Below are positions 17,113 through 25,990 of a stretch of 64,000 nucleotides of DNA, piece by piece; the stretch's first letter is position 1; every line of letters starts with the position of its first letter. The stretch comes from an uncultured Bacteroidales bacterium (lineage in GTDB: Bacteria > Bacteroidota > Bacteroidia > Bacteroidales > UBA932), in contig CALVDF010000009.1 in NCBI GenBank assembly GCA_944326245.1, forward strand, positions 16,014 to 80,013. Direction: 5' to 3'. The translations under genes were made by a program, and so were the position numbers. Below the pieces are notes generated by a model that saw only the letters and a program-made list of their open reading frames with translations, was not told the origin of the DNA and searched no databases.

Positions 17113-18693
17113 ATGTCAAAATTCAGAAAAATAAGGGACTGGCTGGAAGGTTTTTCAGAGCTTAGGAACCTTCTGCTGATACTGTTCATGGCAGCCATGT
17201 TCGTATTGTTCCGTGCGGACAGGGCTATGCCGGAAGAAGAATGGGTAAGGGTCATAAATACTTCCCGACTGTATTTCAATCTGCCCGAGGATGATCCGGC
17301 GTTCCCTGTAACCGCGCGTACAGTCAGGGCCGGAGAAGAGGTACGGATACTGGGCATCGGCAAAAGGACCAAAGACTGCGGAAACGCATTCTGGGTGGAA
17401 ACCAGAGACGGACTGCGCGGATTCATCGGCCAGACGGCGGTCGACGACAGTGTCTACGTGTTCGATGCGGCCAAGGGCTCGGCCATCCCGGCCGGTACTT
17501 ATGCCAAGGCTGTGTCCGTAGAATACGGCAACTACGACAACGGGGAGTACACCGTTGTGGACCAGGCCGGTACCCGGGAGACCGTAAGCGGTGACAAGCT
17601 AGTAACTCTGACGGGGCTCAAATACCGCAAGTACATCCTCCTGGACCCTACAGCCTACATGACGAAGGATGAGTTCGAGGAAAAATACATGGGCAAAACC
17701 CTTGCAGAAGCGGACAAGGTATCCCTTCCGTTCAAGTTCATATACACGGTAAGCGACCGCGGTACATACAGCATCAGGACCAATGTATATGTAATGGACA
17801 AGGAGAGCCGGACAGTGGCCAGGGCAGACCTCCGGTTCGAGAATGGAATCGTAACCGGATATTCTCTGGACGGAAAGTCCCTCAGGGATGCCAATATGGC
17901 GGTTCTGACAGTCCTGCCTGCCGCCGGTGCGATCATAAGCAGCAGGCCGCTGCAATGGCTGATAGCCAAACCCATGTACGAGACGGAGTACTTCAAGCCC
18001 GAAAGGACTTTTTCGGGAATCCTCGGACTGCTGCTCGCTGCCGTCGTCGGGATCATGTTTGTCATCTGGGTTGCCAACGTGGGCGTAGTGCCGCTGATGG
18101 TGGCCCTGGCTCTTGTGAGGATACCGCAGATATTCTATCCGCTCACCAACAGGCTGCTGTTTATCTTCCTCATGCTGGTCAGTCTCGCCGGAATCTACGT
18201 CTGGGGCGTGTTGATGCTCTTCAACAATTATTTCTGGTGGCTTGTACTGCCGTTGTCCCTGATCGTCTTCATCGTATGGTTGAGAAAGATTGACGGACGC
18301 ATCTCCGAAAGATGCCCTAAGTGCCGTCGTCTCAACACTATTGCCCTCGAAGAATCCAAAGTTGTCAGACAGCGTTACGAGTGGCAAGAAGAGAGGGAGG
18401 TCAACCGCATACTGCACCGCAGCACCAGAAAATGGAAAACATGGACCAGAGTAACATACTATGGAGGACCGACTTACGACAAGGACATCAAGCACCATAC
18501 CGAGACCACCACTACGGCCGAATACAACATGTACAAGGTCAAATACCGTGTTGACACCCACGAGAACATCTACCGGTGCCGCAGGCCTTCGTGCAGATAC
18601 GAGTACCGCAGATATCCAGAGACCTATCATCGGGTCGACAAAAAGTTCACCGGCACGACTGTAGACACAAGTACCAGGTACGATGTAGACTGA
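17113..18693 (+). CDS. Membrane protein with SH3-like domain and C-terminal zinc ribbon
   Basis: 526 residues, not a family I can name. After an N-terminal membrane anchor (about 19-35) there is an SH3-like region (about 45-115; RVINTSRLYFNLPEDDP, RAGEEVRILGIGKRTKDCG, GLRGFIGQ). Membrane segments cluster at about 270-390. The C-terminal cytosolic part has two cysteine pairs, CPKC (about 400) and CRRPSC (about 500), separated by a charged, Tyr/Arg/Thr-rich stretch; together they could form a split zinc ribbon. It follows aqpZ by 39 bp. Possibly an envelope sensor; function unknown. Confidence 0.7.
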   Translation: MSKFRKIRDWLEGFSELRNLLLILFMAAMFVLFRADRAMPEEEWVRVINTSRLYFNLPEDDPAFPVTARTVRAGEEVRILGIGKRTKDCGNAFWVETRDGLRGFIGQTAVDDSVYVFDAAKGSAIPAGTYAKAVSVEYGNYDNGEYTVVDQAGTRETVSGDKLVTLTGLKYRKYILLDPTAYMTKDEFEEKYMGKTLAEADKVSLPFKFIYTVSDRGTYSIRTNVYVMDKESRTVARADLRFENGIVTGYSLDGKSLRDANMAVLTVLPAAGAIISSRPLQWLIAKPMYETEYFKPERTFSGILGLLLAAVVGIMFVIWVANVGVVPLMVALALVRIPQIFYPLTNRLLFIFLMLVSLAGIYVWGVLMLFNNYFWWLVLPLSLIVFIVWLRKIDGRISERCPKCRRLNTIALEESKVVRQRYEWQEEREVNRILHRSTRKWKTWTRVTYYGGPTYDKDIKHHTETTTTAEYNMYKVKYRVDTHENIYRCRRPSCRYEYRRYPETYHRVDKKFTGTTVDTSTRYDVD

Positions 18694-19010
18694 GGCCCAT
18701 AACATGACAGGACATACAGCACTCTGCCTGTTTACTCAGGTGCCGTCATAAGCGTAGCCGGAGCCTCACTCTTCTTCATATAGCCATGGCAGACCTGACT
18801 CAGCACGCCAGCCACCGGTACAGCGTAATGCATAGAAAAACACCGATATAGCCGGTATCGTGGCACTTGCCAGCAGCATGTCTTCCGGGATCCTATACAG
18901 CAACCGAACAGGGCATGACGGTTGTCGTCATTGCCGGGAACTCCATGCCCCGCGCCCACGACAGGACAGGATAGGATAGAGGAACGGCATCAGATAGAGC
19001 ATCGGCGCCA
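18694..19010. other. Intergenic region, possible decayed membrane-protein fragment
   Basis: On the minus strand short hydrophobic stretches in different frames (for example MAPMLYLMPFLYPIL near 18990-19010 and MLLASATIPAISVFFYAL near 18815-18880) look like pieces of one eroded gene, but stops and frame changes separate them. No terminator or promoter stands out. I would not call a gene here. Confidence 0.35.
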
Positions 19011-21983
19011 TTATATGCAGACGACTCCGCGGCCGCGTTTTGCGTCGATGAATATCTCAGGTGAGGACCTGAAGCGCATTACCCTTATGTACTGCCCGTC
19101 CCTTACCGTCTCGGCATCCTTGAGTTTCGATGTATCCCAGATGCCTTCTCCCCTGAAAGGATTGACAGTGAAGTACCCGATACCCAGAGAGGTTATATTC
19201 TGGAAGAAGTGCGTACCCTGGCTCGGGTCTATGCAGAAGTCCTTCAGGCCGCATTCGACTATCACCTTGGCCTCCGAGATCTGGTTCCACATTACCGGGA
19301 TGCCGAGCCACGGGTCGCTCGAGCCCCAGCGTCCCGGTCCCAGAAGTATGTAGGTACGTCCCTGCTTTGCCAGCATGTTGTTGACCTCCCCTATTTCCTC
19401 TGCTATTTCCTTGGTCTTCGACTTGTCGAATACTTCCTCCTTCACGAAGACTATGTCGGTCACGCCTGAGATGTGGCCGGAGCCCAGGGCACTTTCGGAG
19501 TATATTAGGACCTTGTCAGGATCCACGTTTTTCCAGTCGTATGACTTTTCTTCCGAGAAATCCGCTATGGGCCTTACCTGAAGTATGCTGAATACCGAAT
19601 CACTGCCCTTCGGGACGTCCATGTTCAGGGCAAACTCCATCTCCACCTCGCAGCGCAGCTCCCTGCGGCAGATGTCCAGCAGGTCCGTAATCGCCTGGGG
19701 CAGAGGAAGCGAGTCGTACTGGAGGATATGAGCGAAGGATATGATTCTCATGCCGTCGCAGAACGTGCCCGGACGCATCATTTCGCTCTGCATGTCCCAT
19801 GTAGACGCCACTTTGGCCAGATTGCGGAACCCTTCCATGTCCGGTATGGAGAACTTGTGCAGGTTGATGCTGTCGTCTATGGATGTCTTGAACTCCTCCG
19901 GCTTGAGGTCCAGGGCGTACACCGTATCCTGCCCGTCCACCAGAGCGAAGCGCGGGGTGGACATCTGTACGGCCCTTGCCGGATATTTCGGGCAGAAGCG
20001 AAGCGTCTTTCCTCCGTCCACTATGACCTTGCCGAGTCCCATTGCGATATTCACGACCCCGTCTTCGGGCGTTTCCCCGTCGAGAGGATAGAAATTCATG
20101 GACTTGGCCACTCCTGACGCCGTAGGGAAGAAATAGCCCCTGTCTTCAGTACCGCACACGTCCTGTATGACCACTGCCATCTTTTCCTCGCTGAGCAGGT
20201 TGCCTGTCGTGTGCAGATAGGCTCTGCTGGCAGCGAAATATACCGAGGCATAGACGCTCTTGATGGCTTTGCCCAGGAGTCTCAGCATCTGGTCCTTGTT
20301 CTCCACGCAAGGTATCATGTAGGTCGAATAGATACCTGCAAACGGCTGGTAGTGCGAATCCTCCAGCTTGGAGCTCGAGCGCACGGCCAGAGGGGAAGAT
20401 ACAGTCTCGATGTAGACCTTGAGCTGCTCCACCAGTTCTTCAGGAAGCCTGGAACTGACAAATTCCGACAGCAGCTCCTCGTCGGAGATGTTGGCATCTA
20501 TGACATACTGCAGCCCGTTTTCCACGATGAAACGGTCGAAATAGTCGGTCGCCACGACCACGGTCCTCGGAATGGTAATGCGGAGACCTGGATAGCGCGT
20601 AGAAAGCTCGTATTTCTGGACTATGTTGTTGAGAAAAGCCAGACCGCGTGCCTTTCCGCCCAGGGAGCCCTCCCCCATCCTGGCGAACCAGATATATTTG
20701 GAATATGTCGCAGGGGCGAAAGAGGCTATGATGCCCTGTCCTGCCAGTATACGGTAGTCCTTGATCTGACGGATGATGAATTCCCTTATGTCGGCCGGAT
20801 TCTCGAACTGCGCCGGGGTGATCTTCCTGATGTGGCGGGCTATATTGAACAGACCCCTGGAATACAGCCATTTGGAAAGACGGTTGCGGTCGCAGTAATA
20901 CAGCAGTTCCCTGTCGGGAATCTCCGCTATCAGAGTCTGAAGTTCCTTGAGGTCCTTTGCCCTCGCTATGACCAGATGGGTGTCCAGGTCCTTGACCACG
21001 AAATCCCCGAATCCGAATTCCTCGCTGATGTATTCCGCAAGCTGGATGAGCAGGGTGCTGGAGTATTTTTCTATGAACCCGACTCCCATCTCCCGGGCCG
21101 TCTCGGCTACACTGCCCTGGGATGACTGCAGGATTATGGGCATCTGAGGTATGTCCTGCTTGATGTAGCGGCACAGTTCTATGCCGGCATCCAGCTTTTC
21201 CGTATCGGGACTGTCCCCCTTGTGCAGCACGAAACCTACGTCGGAGATTACCCCGAGCAGATTCTTCTTGTACTTGGTGTACATCTCCATCGCCTCTTCG
21301 TAATTGGTGGCCAGGAGGATTTTGGGACGTGCCCTCTTGCGCATCTTCATCTGCTGCTCGTTCAGGGCTTCCTTCAGGAATTCCGCGCTCTGCTTGAGCA
21401 CCAGTTTGTAGATGGCGGGCAGATAGGTCGAGTAGTACCTGATGGAGTCTTCCACCAGCAGTATGGCCTGTACTCCGGAGCCGAGAATGTCGTCATCCGC
21501 ATTCATCTTGTCCTCCAGAAGCTTCACAATGGCCAGGATAAGGTCGGCATTGCCGTTCCATGTGAATATGTGGTCGATGGCCGAATGGTCGGTAGTCTCT
21601 ATCTTCCGGAACAGTTCCTTGGAGAAATTGGTCAGCATCACTATCGGGATACCGCTCCACCGCTCGCGGATATGCTTGGCCTGGGTGAAAATATCGAAAT
21701 CCCGGATATTGAACATGCTTATTATAAGGTCAAAGTCCGGATTCTTCTCCAGAAGCGACACTGCCTCTTCGGTGGAGTTGACCCATGTGAGTGCAGGAGG
21801 ATTGCTGATATTCAGTTCTATGTATTCCCTGTACAGCTGAGCCTCTATCTGGCCGTCCTCCTCGAGTATATACGCATCGTAGCTGCTGCATATCATGAGT
21901 ATCTTGCGTATCCTTCTCTTCATCAGGGAGGTATAGTTGGTCCTGACGAGTTTTGTCAGGCTGCTTGGCTGAACTACTTTCAT
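19011..21983 (-). CDS. PEP synthase/PPDK N-domain protein with receiver-like N-terminus
   Basis: 990 residues. Two receiver-like domains come first: about 25-155 lacks the phospho-acceptor Asp (IISMFN in place of IISD), while about 215-340 keeps Asp (VISDVGF) and Lys (IEKYSS). Then a PPDK_N/ATP-grasp nucleotide domain (about 430-870) with EGSLGGKARGLAFLN, SSPLAVRSSSKLEDSHYQPF and MEFALNMD...ILQVRPI. No swivelling phosphohistidine domain (GGxxSH) or PEP-binding barrel is visible, so it is not a complete PEP synthase. It could phosphorylate something else or act as a regulator. -7 box TAATTTTG at 22007-22014. Confidence 0.8.
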   Translation of the reverse strand: MKVVQPSSLTKLVRTNYTSLMKRRIRKILMICSSYDAYILEEDGQIEAQLYREYIELNISNPPALTWVNSTEEAVSLLEKNPDFDLIISMFNIRDFDIFTQAKHIRERWSGIPIVMLTNFSKELFRKIETTDHSAIDHIFTWNGNADLILAIVKLLEDKMNADDDILGSGVQAILLVEDSIRYYSTYLPAIYKLVLKQSAEFLKEALNEQQMKMRKRARPKILLATNYEEAMEMYTKYKKNLLGVISDVGFVLHKGDSPDTEKLDAGIELCRYIKQDIPQMPIILQSSQGSVAETAREMGVGFIEKYSSTLLIQLAEYISEEFGFGDFVVKDLDTHLVIARAKDLKELQTLIAEIPDRELLYYCDRNRLSKWLYSRGLFNIARHIRKITPAQFENPADIREFIIRQIKDYRILAGQGIIASFAPATYSKYIWFARMGEGSLGGKARGLAFLNNIVQKYELSTRYPGLRITIPRTVVVATDYFDRFIVENGLQYVIDANISDEELLSEFVSSRLPEELVEQLKVYIETVSSPLAVRSSSKLEDSHYQPFAGIYSTYMIPCVENKDQMLRLLGKAIKSVYASVYFAASRAYLHTTGNLLSEEKMAVVIQDVCGTEDRGYFFPTASGVAKSMNFYPLDGETPEDGVVNIAMGLGKVIVDGGKTLRFCPKYPARAVQMSTPRFALVDGQDTVYALDLKPEEFKTSIDDSINLHKFSIPDMEGFRNLAKVASTWDMQSEMMRPGTFCDGMRIISFAHILQYDSLPLPQAITDLLDICRRELRCEVEMEFALNMDVPKGSDSVFSILQVRPIADFSEEKSYDWKNVDPDKVLIYSESALGSGHISGVTDIVFVKEEVFDKSKTKEIAEEIGEVNNMLAKQGRTYILLGPGRWGSSDPWLGIPVMWNQISEAKVIVECGLKDFCIDPSQGTHFFQNITSLGIGYFTVNPFRGEGIWDTSKLKDAETVRDGQYIRVMRFRSSPEIFIDAKRGRGVVCI

Positions 21984-22006
21984 AACTGACAGTTGAAGAT
22001 TTGGCG

Positions 22007-22014
22007 CAAAATTA
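22007..22014 (-). promoter_or_regulatory. -7 box for the receiver/PPDK-like gene
   Basis: TAATTTTG on the minus strand, 23 bp before the ATG at 21983; divergent from the promoter at 22045. Confidence 0.6.
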
Positions 22015-22044
22015 GCAAAAAGCTGCGAATGGCAATCTTCCTGC

Positions 22045-22052
22045 TATATTTG
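22045..22052 (+). promoter_or_regulatory. -7 box for the BASS transporter
   Basis: TATATTTG, 20 bp before the ATG at 22073. Confidence 0.6.
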
Positions 22053-22072
22053 CCCCTTTAATTGCAATCAAC

Positions 22073-22942
22073 ATGAATCCTGTCCTGATAGTCCTTCCTA
22101 TCCTCACTGTGCTGATGTTTGACCTCGGCCTCACCCTCTCCCCAGGAGATTTCAAGGCATTTGCCCGTAGACCCGCACCCGTCATTGCCGGTCTCGCGGG
22201 GCAGCTTGTCGTCCTCCCTCTCATAGCGTTCGCCCTGTGCCTGATATTCCGTCCTGACCCGGTGATATTTACCGGCATCATGCTGATAGCCTGCTCACCA
22301 GGTGGCAGTTCCTCCAACATTTTCTCCAAAATAGCCGGAGGGGACGTGGCCCTGTCCGTCTCGCTTACTGCCATGACCAGCATCATCACGGTCTTCACCA
22401 TACCGTTCGTCATGGATTTCAGCATCCGGTTCGCGGGATTCTCTACCGATGCCCCCATGGACATCCCCGCGAGCAGGCTCCTGATGCAGAATATCGTCCT
22501 TATGCTCCTGCCCATAATCCTGGGCATCGCCCTCAGGAAATGGAAGCCCGCAGCCGCAATCAGGATCGACAGGGTGCTGTCCAAAGCGGCATTCCCCTGC
22601 CTCATGCTCCTTGCCGCCATATTCTTCATCCAGCATTACCGTGTGATACTCGACAACATAGGCCGGACCGGACTGATGCTTCTGCTGCTTATCCTCGCGG
22701 CAATGCTGGCGGGAGGTCTGCTGTCCCGGGCCATGAAGCTGGACACAAGGGAGAGACGCACCATAATGATAGAAGTAGGCATGCAGAATGCCGCCCAGAG
22801 CATTGCCCTTGCATCCAGCCCATTTGTCTTCGGCAACGACGCCATGGCCATACCGGCCATCATCTACGCCCTGCTGATGAACATCGTACTGCTCGCCTAC
22901 GTTGCATTCTGCAAGCGCCGCATTCCGGCCGTCCCTTATTAA
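22073..22942 (+). CDS. Bile acid:sodium symporter (BASS) family transporter
   Basis: 289 residues with about nine to ten membrane segments. Family signatures: DLGLTLSPGDFKAFARRP near the N-terminus, CSPGGSSSNIFSKIAGGDVA (sodium-site region, about 78-97), and EVGMQNAAQSIALASS (second crossover helix, about 232-247). These proteins carry bile acids, pantoate, pyruvate or other organic anions with sodium; the substrate cannot be told from sequence. Own promoter; divergent from the PPDK-like gene. Confidence 0.92.
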   Translation: MNPVLIVLPILTVLMFDLGLTLSPGDFKAFARRPAPVIAGLAGQLVVLPLIAFALCLIFRPDPVIFTGIMLIACSPGGSSSNIFSKIAGGDVALSVSLTAMTSIITVFTIPFVMDFSIRFAGFSTDAPMDIPASRLLMQNIVLMLLPIILGIALRKWKPAAAIRIDRVLSKAAFPCLMLLAAIFFIQHYRVILDNIGRTGLMLLLLILAAMLAGGLLSRAMKLDTRERRTIMIEVGMQNAAQSIALASSPFVFGNDAMAIPAIIYALLMNIVLLAYVAFCKRRIPAVPY

Positions 22943-22971
22943 AGGGAGCATGACAAAGTAAAAGTAATTAT

Positions 22972-22979
22972 TATATTTG
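22972..22979 (+). promoter_or_regulatory. -7 box for the deformylase-like lipoprotein
   Basis: TATATTTG, 22 bp before the ATG at 23002. Confidence 0.6.
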
Positions 22980-23001
22980 CAGGAAGTACAGATTTTTCAT
23001 C

Positions 23002-23619
23002 ATGGGATACAGATCACTTTATACAGCAACTATCGTGGCAATAGCAATATCGATAGCAGGCTGCCGTGAACAGGGAACGAGTTTCACAGACCTTGAAAAG
23101 GCTCTCATCACAGATTCGGAAAGGATCATGAGGGTACTGACAGTGGACAATGAAGCTGATCTGCAGGTCCTCAGGGACAGCAGCACGGAATTCACGGATG
23201 CAGACCTCAGGTCGGAATATTTCAGCAGGCTTTCGGAACTCATGGTCACGACCATGCAGGACTCGCCCCAGGAAGGGGTGGGAATAGCAGCACCGCAGGT
23301 AGGACTGTCCCGCAGAGTCGTCGCAGTCCAGAGGTTCGACAAAACCGGAGAGCCAGTGGAAGTATATCCCAACCTCAGGATAGAATCCCTTGGCGGAGAA
23401 CTCAAACCAGGCTACGAAGGTTGCCTCTCTGTTCCAGGACAATACGGCATCGTCAGCCGCTACCAGGAGATCATCATCTCATACCGGGAGGTAAAGGAAG
23501 ACAAGGCCGGCACCATCCGGGACACCGTCAGGGGCTATACCGCTGTCATCTTCCAGCACGAAGCCGACCATCTCGACGGCCTCATCTACACAGACAAAGC
23601 CGACAGTCTGTTGTTTTGA
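23002..23619 (+). CDS. Peptide deformylase-like metalloprotein with lipoprotein signal
   Basis: 205 residues. All three deformylase motifs are intact: GVGIAAPQ, EGCLS and HEADH (QHEADHLDG), supplying the metal ligands Cys, His, His and the catalytic Glu. Unlike the housekeeping enzyme it begins with a lipobox signal, IAISIAGCREQ, and has an extra 45-residue N-terminal helix region before the catalytic domain. It would therefore be lipid-anchored in the periplasm or outer membrane, where nascent formyl-Met chains are not present. Its substrate is unclear: possibly formylated peptides from other cells, or another amide. Followed 17 bp later by the GNAT fusion gene. Confidence 0.88.
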   Translation: MGYRSLYTATIVAIAISIAGCREQGTSFTDLEKALITDSERIMRVLTVDNEADLQVLRDSSTEFTDADLRSEYFSRLSELMVTTMQDSPQEGVGIAAPQVGLSRRVVAVQRFDKTGEPVEVYPNLRIESLGGELKPGYEGCLSVPGQYGIVSRYQEIIISYREVKEDKAGTIRDTVRGYTAVIFQHEADHLDGLIYTDKADSLLF

Positions 23620-23636
23620 CTCTATCAGGCACCGGC

Positions 23637-24755
23637 ATGACCCAGGACCATCATCCTTCCGAACACGGCGGCTTGCACATGCGTCCGCTGACAGTGCAGG
23701 ACATTCCACGGATGCAGGAACTGTTCCGCACTACCGTGCTCACCGTCAATTCCAGGGATTACACCGAAGAGGAGGTAAAGGACTGGGCATCGTGCGGCGA
23801 CAGCGTGGAGCACTGGAAGGAGCTCCTCTCCGCAAACAGCTACATCGGAGCAACCGACATACAGGGCAATATCATCGGTTTCTCATCCATGAACAGCGAC
23901 GGGCACCTGCACTCAATGTTTGTCCACAAGGACTGGCAGGGCAAAGGCGTGGCGGGCATGCTGCTTGCAGAGGTGGAAAAGATGGCCCGGCAATATGGAA
24001 TTCACAAAATAGTCTCGGAAGTAAGCATCACCGCACGACCTTTCTTCGAAAAACGCGGCTACAGGGTCGTCGCTGCGCAGAAAGCCAAAGCCAACAAACT
24101 CTTCATGACAAACTACAGGATGGAGAAGGAAATGAGGATCTGCCAGAGCTGCGGGCTACCCATGCCAAGCGAGGACCTGCTCGGCACTCACGGGGACGGA
24201 CATCCATGCACGGAATATTGCAGGAATTGTTTTCAGAAAGGACTGTTTACTTCATATTCGATTGATGAGCAGCGAAAAGCCATCTCCGCATCCGAAAGAA
24301 AGGAAACACTGGACCTTCGCACCTTGAAACGATGGATGCCTGTCATGCAGCAGGCGGCATGGATACTCGACCGGTGCGGATATGTCTTCCTCTCGACAAT
24401 TGACGGGAACGGATTCCCACGTCCTGTGGCCATAGATGTACTTCGCCATGACGGGATTGCCGAATTGTGGATGACGACGGCATTGTCATCGGAGAAGGTA
24501 AAGCATTTGAGAACCTGTCCCAAGGCCGGAATCTGCTTTGTATACGAAGCCGACAGTGTAACCTTGACCGGAACTGCCGAGATCGTCACCGACAAGAAAA
24601 CCCTCCACACTTTCTGGCGCTACTTTATGATCCACTATTTTCCCCAAGGGCCAGACGACCCGGACTATTGCATTCTCCGCTTCCATACACGGGAAGCCAC
24701 CTTGTGGATTGACCGGAAATCAGCTTGTTTTGAACTATCCGGAAATTCAGGATAG
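23637..24755 (+). CDS. Three-domain fusion: GNAT acetyltransferase, zinc ribbon, FMN-binding split barrel
   Basis: 372 residues. Domain 1 (about 13-160) is a YafP-like N-acetyltransferase: RPLTVQDIPRMQELFR, then FVHKDWQGKGVAGMLLAEVEK (acetyl-CoA loop QGKGVA) and ARPFFEKRGY. Domain 2 (about 166-240) is a zinc-ribbon domain with CQSCGLPM and CTEYCRNCF. Domain 3 (about 245-372) is a pyridoxamine-phosphate-oxidase-like barrel: YVFLSTIDGNGFPRPVAID, ELWMTTALSSEKVKHL. The start may instead be ATG 23679, where homology begins. The FMN domain could read or reduce a compound that the acetylase modifies; this is inference. Confidence 0.82.
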   Translation: MTQDHHPSEHGGLHMRPLTVQDIPRMQELFRTTVLTVNSRDYTEEEVKDWASCGDSVEHWKELLSANSYIGATDIQGNIIGFSSMNSDGHLHSMFVHKDWQGKGVAGMLLAEVEKMARQYGIHKIVSEVSITARPFFEKRGYRVVAAQKAKANKLFMTNYRMEKEMRICQSCGLPMPSEDLLGTHGDGHPCTEYCRNCFQKGLFTSYSIDEQRKAISASERKETLDLRTLKRWMPVMQQAAWILDRCGYVFLSTIDGNGFPRPVAIDVLRHDGIAELWMTTALSSEKVKHLRTCPKAGICFVYEADSVTLTGTAEIVTDKKTLHTFWRYFMIHYFPQGPDDPDYCILRFHTREATLWIDRKSACFELSGNSG

Positions 24756-24799
24756 TTCATATTCCTGAACTTGAAAATATTAAACAATAAGCGTTGCTG

Positions 24800-25957
24800 T
24801 CATTTTCCCTGATTCTCATTACTGGATGCGTGACCGATTTCATTCAGCAAGGCAAATCCTTTTGGGGTCAGAATATACTTCTGGCGCGGATGCCGCGGCT
24901 TGTCGGGGTACAGCATAGCAACAAATCCATCCCTGATAGCCGGATTCAGTGAATATTCGATGAAATTCTCCCTGTCCTTCAATCCCACTATTGGCAGAAT
25001 CTCTCTTATTGACAACCTTTTATCTGCAATTGCCCTAATCAGTCTGATGATATTTACATTATCAGTCATCAGTATGTCCTGCGAGCTTGTCGGGGTACTT
25101 GTCGGGGTACTTGTCGGGGTGTCCGCTTGTATTTGCAGTTCAGCCGGAAGATTGACAAGCAGATAACGGTTTCTCAACTCATTGTTTTCACCCAGCAGGA
25201 GATTACGGAAAAACAATTCAAGATACTCAGTATTGCGCATAATACCTTTCTGGACATTTTGATAATTTGCCCTTACCAAAGCATTGCGGAAGTACCATGA
25301 ATTGTCGGCAAAAAGAGTATTGTCAATATTGAAACCCATCGAACGAAGGTACTGTATGGAAAACACAGCCGTCGTCCTGGTATTCCCCTCCCCGAACGGA
25401 TGTATCTGCCACAGATCCGATACAAACTTGGAGATATGTCGGACAAAACCGTTTCTGTCAACCTTTGAATAATCGAATTGCCGTTCCTGCTCCAAATCAT
25501 ATTCTACAGCACTTTTAATATCCGGTGCCGAGACGTACAATACTGTGTCCCCACGCAGCACCCACTCTTTTTTTGTGATATTGTAATCCCGGATCCTGCC
25601 TGCAAACTTATATATTCCGTCAAATATACGGCGGTGAATGGATGTAAGTCCGACCAAAGAAAAAGCAAATGTATTTTCAGACAAGATACGTCTTATGTTC
25701 AAAGAAGCTTTGTCTGCCTCATGGGACTGTTCATCCTCCGGCGTCCGCAATGTTTTAGACTGATAGTAGCTTTTAATAAGTTGCTCCGCTTCATCGATCG
25801 TAATTTCTCCTTCGATATCTTTCCTGGCAGTTTCTATAAGATATGCCGATGGCTTCAGACCGTCCACAGCCTGCAGTCCTATGGCTACCTGCCATGCAGC
25901 GCCCTTCTCACGCCTGTCAGGATCACCCTGCCTTATATATTCGTCGAAATCTGTCAT
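24800..25957 (-). CDS. Fic domain protein, last gene of the defence operon
   Basis: 385 residues. The Fic core carries HPFGEGNTRT (catalytic His plus phosphate loop). N-terminal residues about 35-60 (TARKDIEGEITIDEAEQLI) resemble the VbhA-type antitoxin helix, though the usual Ser/Thr four residues before the Glu appears to be Arg. A linker of threonine-proline-serine repeats (TPTSTPTSTPTSS) leads to a C-terminal winged-helix region. Fic enzymes transfer AMP or other phosphates to proteins. It starts 33 bp after res in the same direction. The linker DNA is a 12-bp tandem repeat and could vary in length. Confidence 0.85.
   Translation of the reverse strand: MTDFDEYIRQGDPDRREKGAAWQVAIGLQAVDGLKPSAYLIETARKDIEGEITIDEAEQLIKSYYQSKTLRTPEDEQSHEADKASLNIRRILSENTFAFSLVGLTSIHRRIFDGIYKFAGRIRDYNITKKEWVLRGDTVLYVSAPDIKSAVEYDLEQERQFDYSKVDRNGFVRHISKFVSDLWQIHPFGEGNTRTTAVFSIQYLRSMGFNIDNTLFADNSWYFRNALVRANYQNVQKGIMRNTEYLELFFRNLLLGENNELRNRYLLVNLPAELQIQADTPTSTPTSTPTSSQDILMTDNVNIIRLIRAIADKRLSIREILPIVGLKDRENFIEYSLNPAIRDGFVAMLYPDKPRHPRQKYILTPKGFALLNEIGHASSNENQGK
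25086..25120. repeat. 12-bp tandem repeat in Fic linker
   Basis: Three copies of CTTGTCGGGGTA (the last one lacking its final base) encode four-residue Ser-Thr-Pro-Thr units on the minus strand. The unit keeps the reading frame, so copy number can change without breaking the protein. Confidence 0.85.
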
Positions 25958-25990
25958 ATAACTTGCCTTCTTTTCTGTTAAACTTTCACT

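Noticed and set aside
18732..18959. Minus-strand 75-codon frame in the gap before the PPDK-like gene
   Set aside because: Cys/Arg-rich, no family resemblance, and the hydrophobic fragments nearby lie in other frames; at most an eroded gene.
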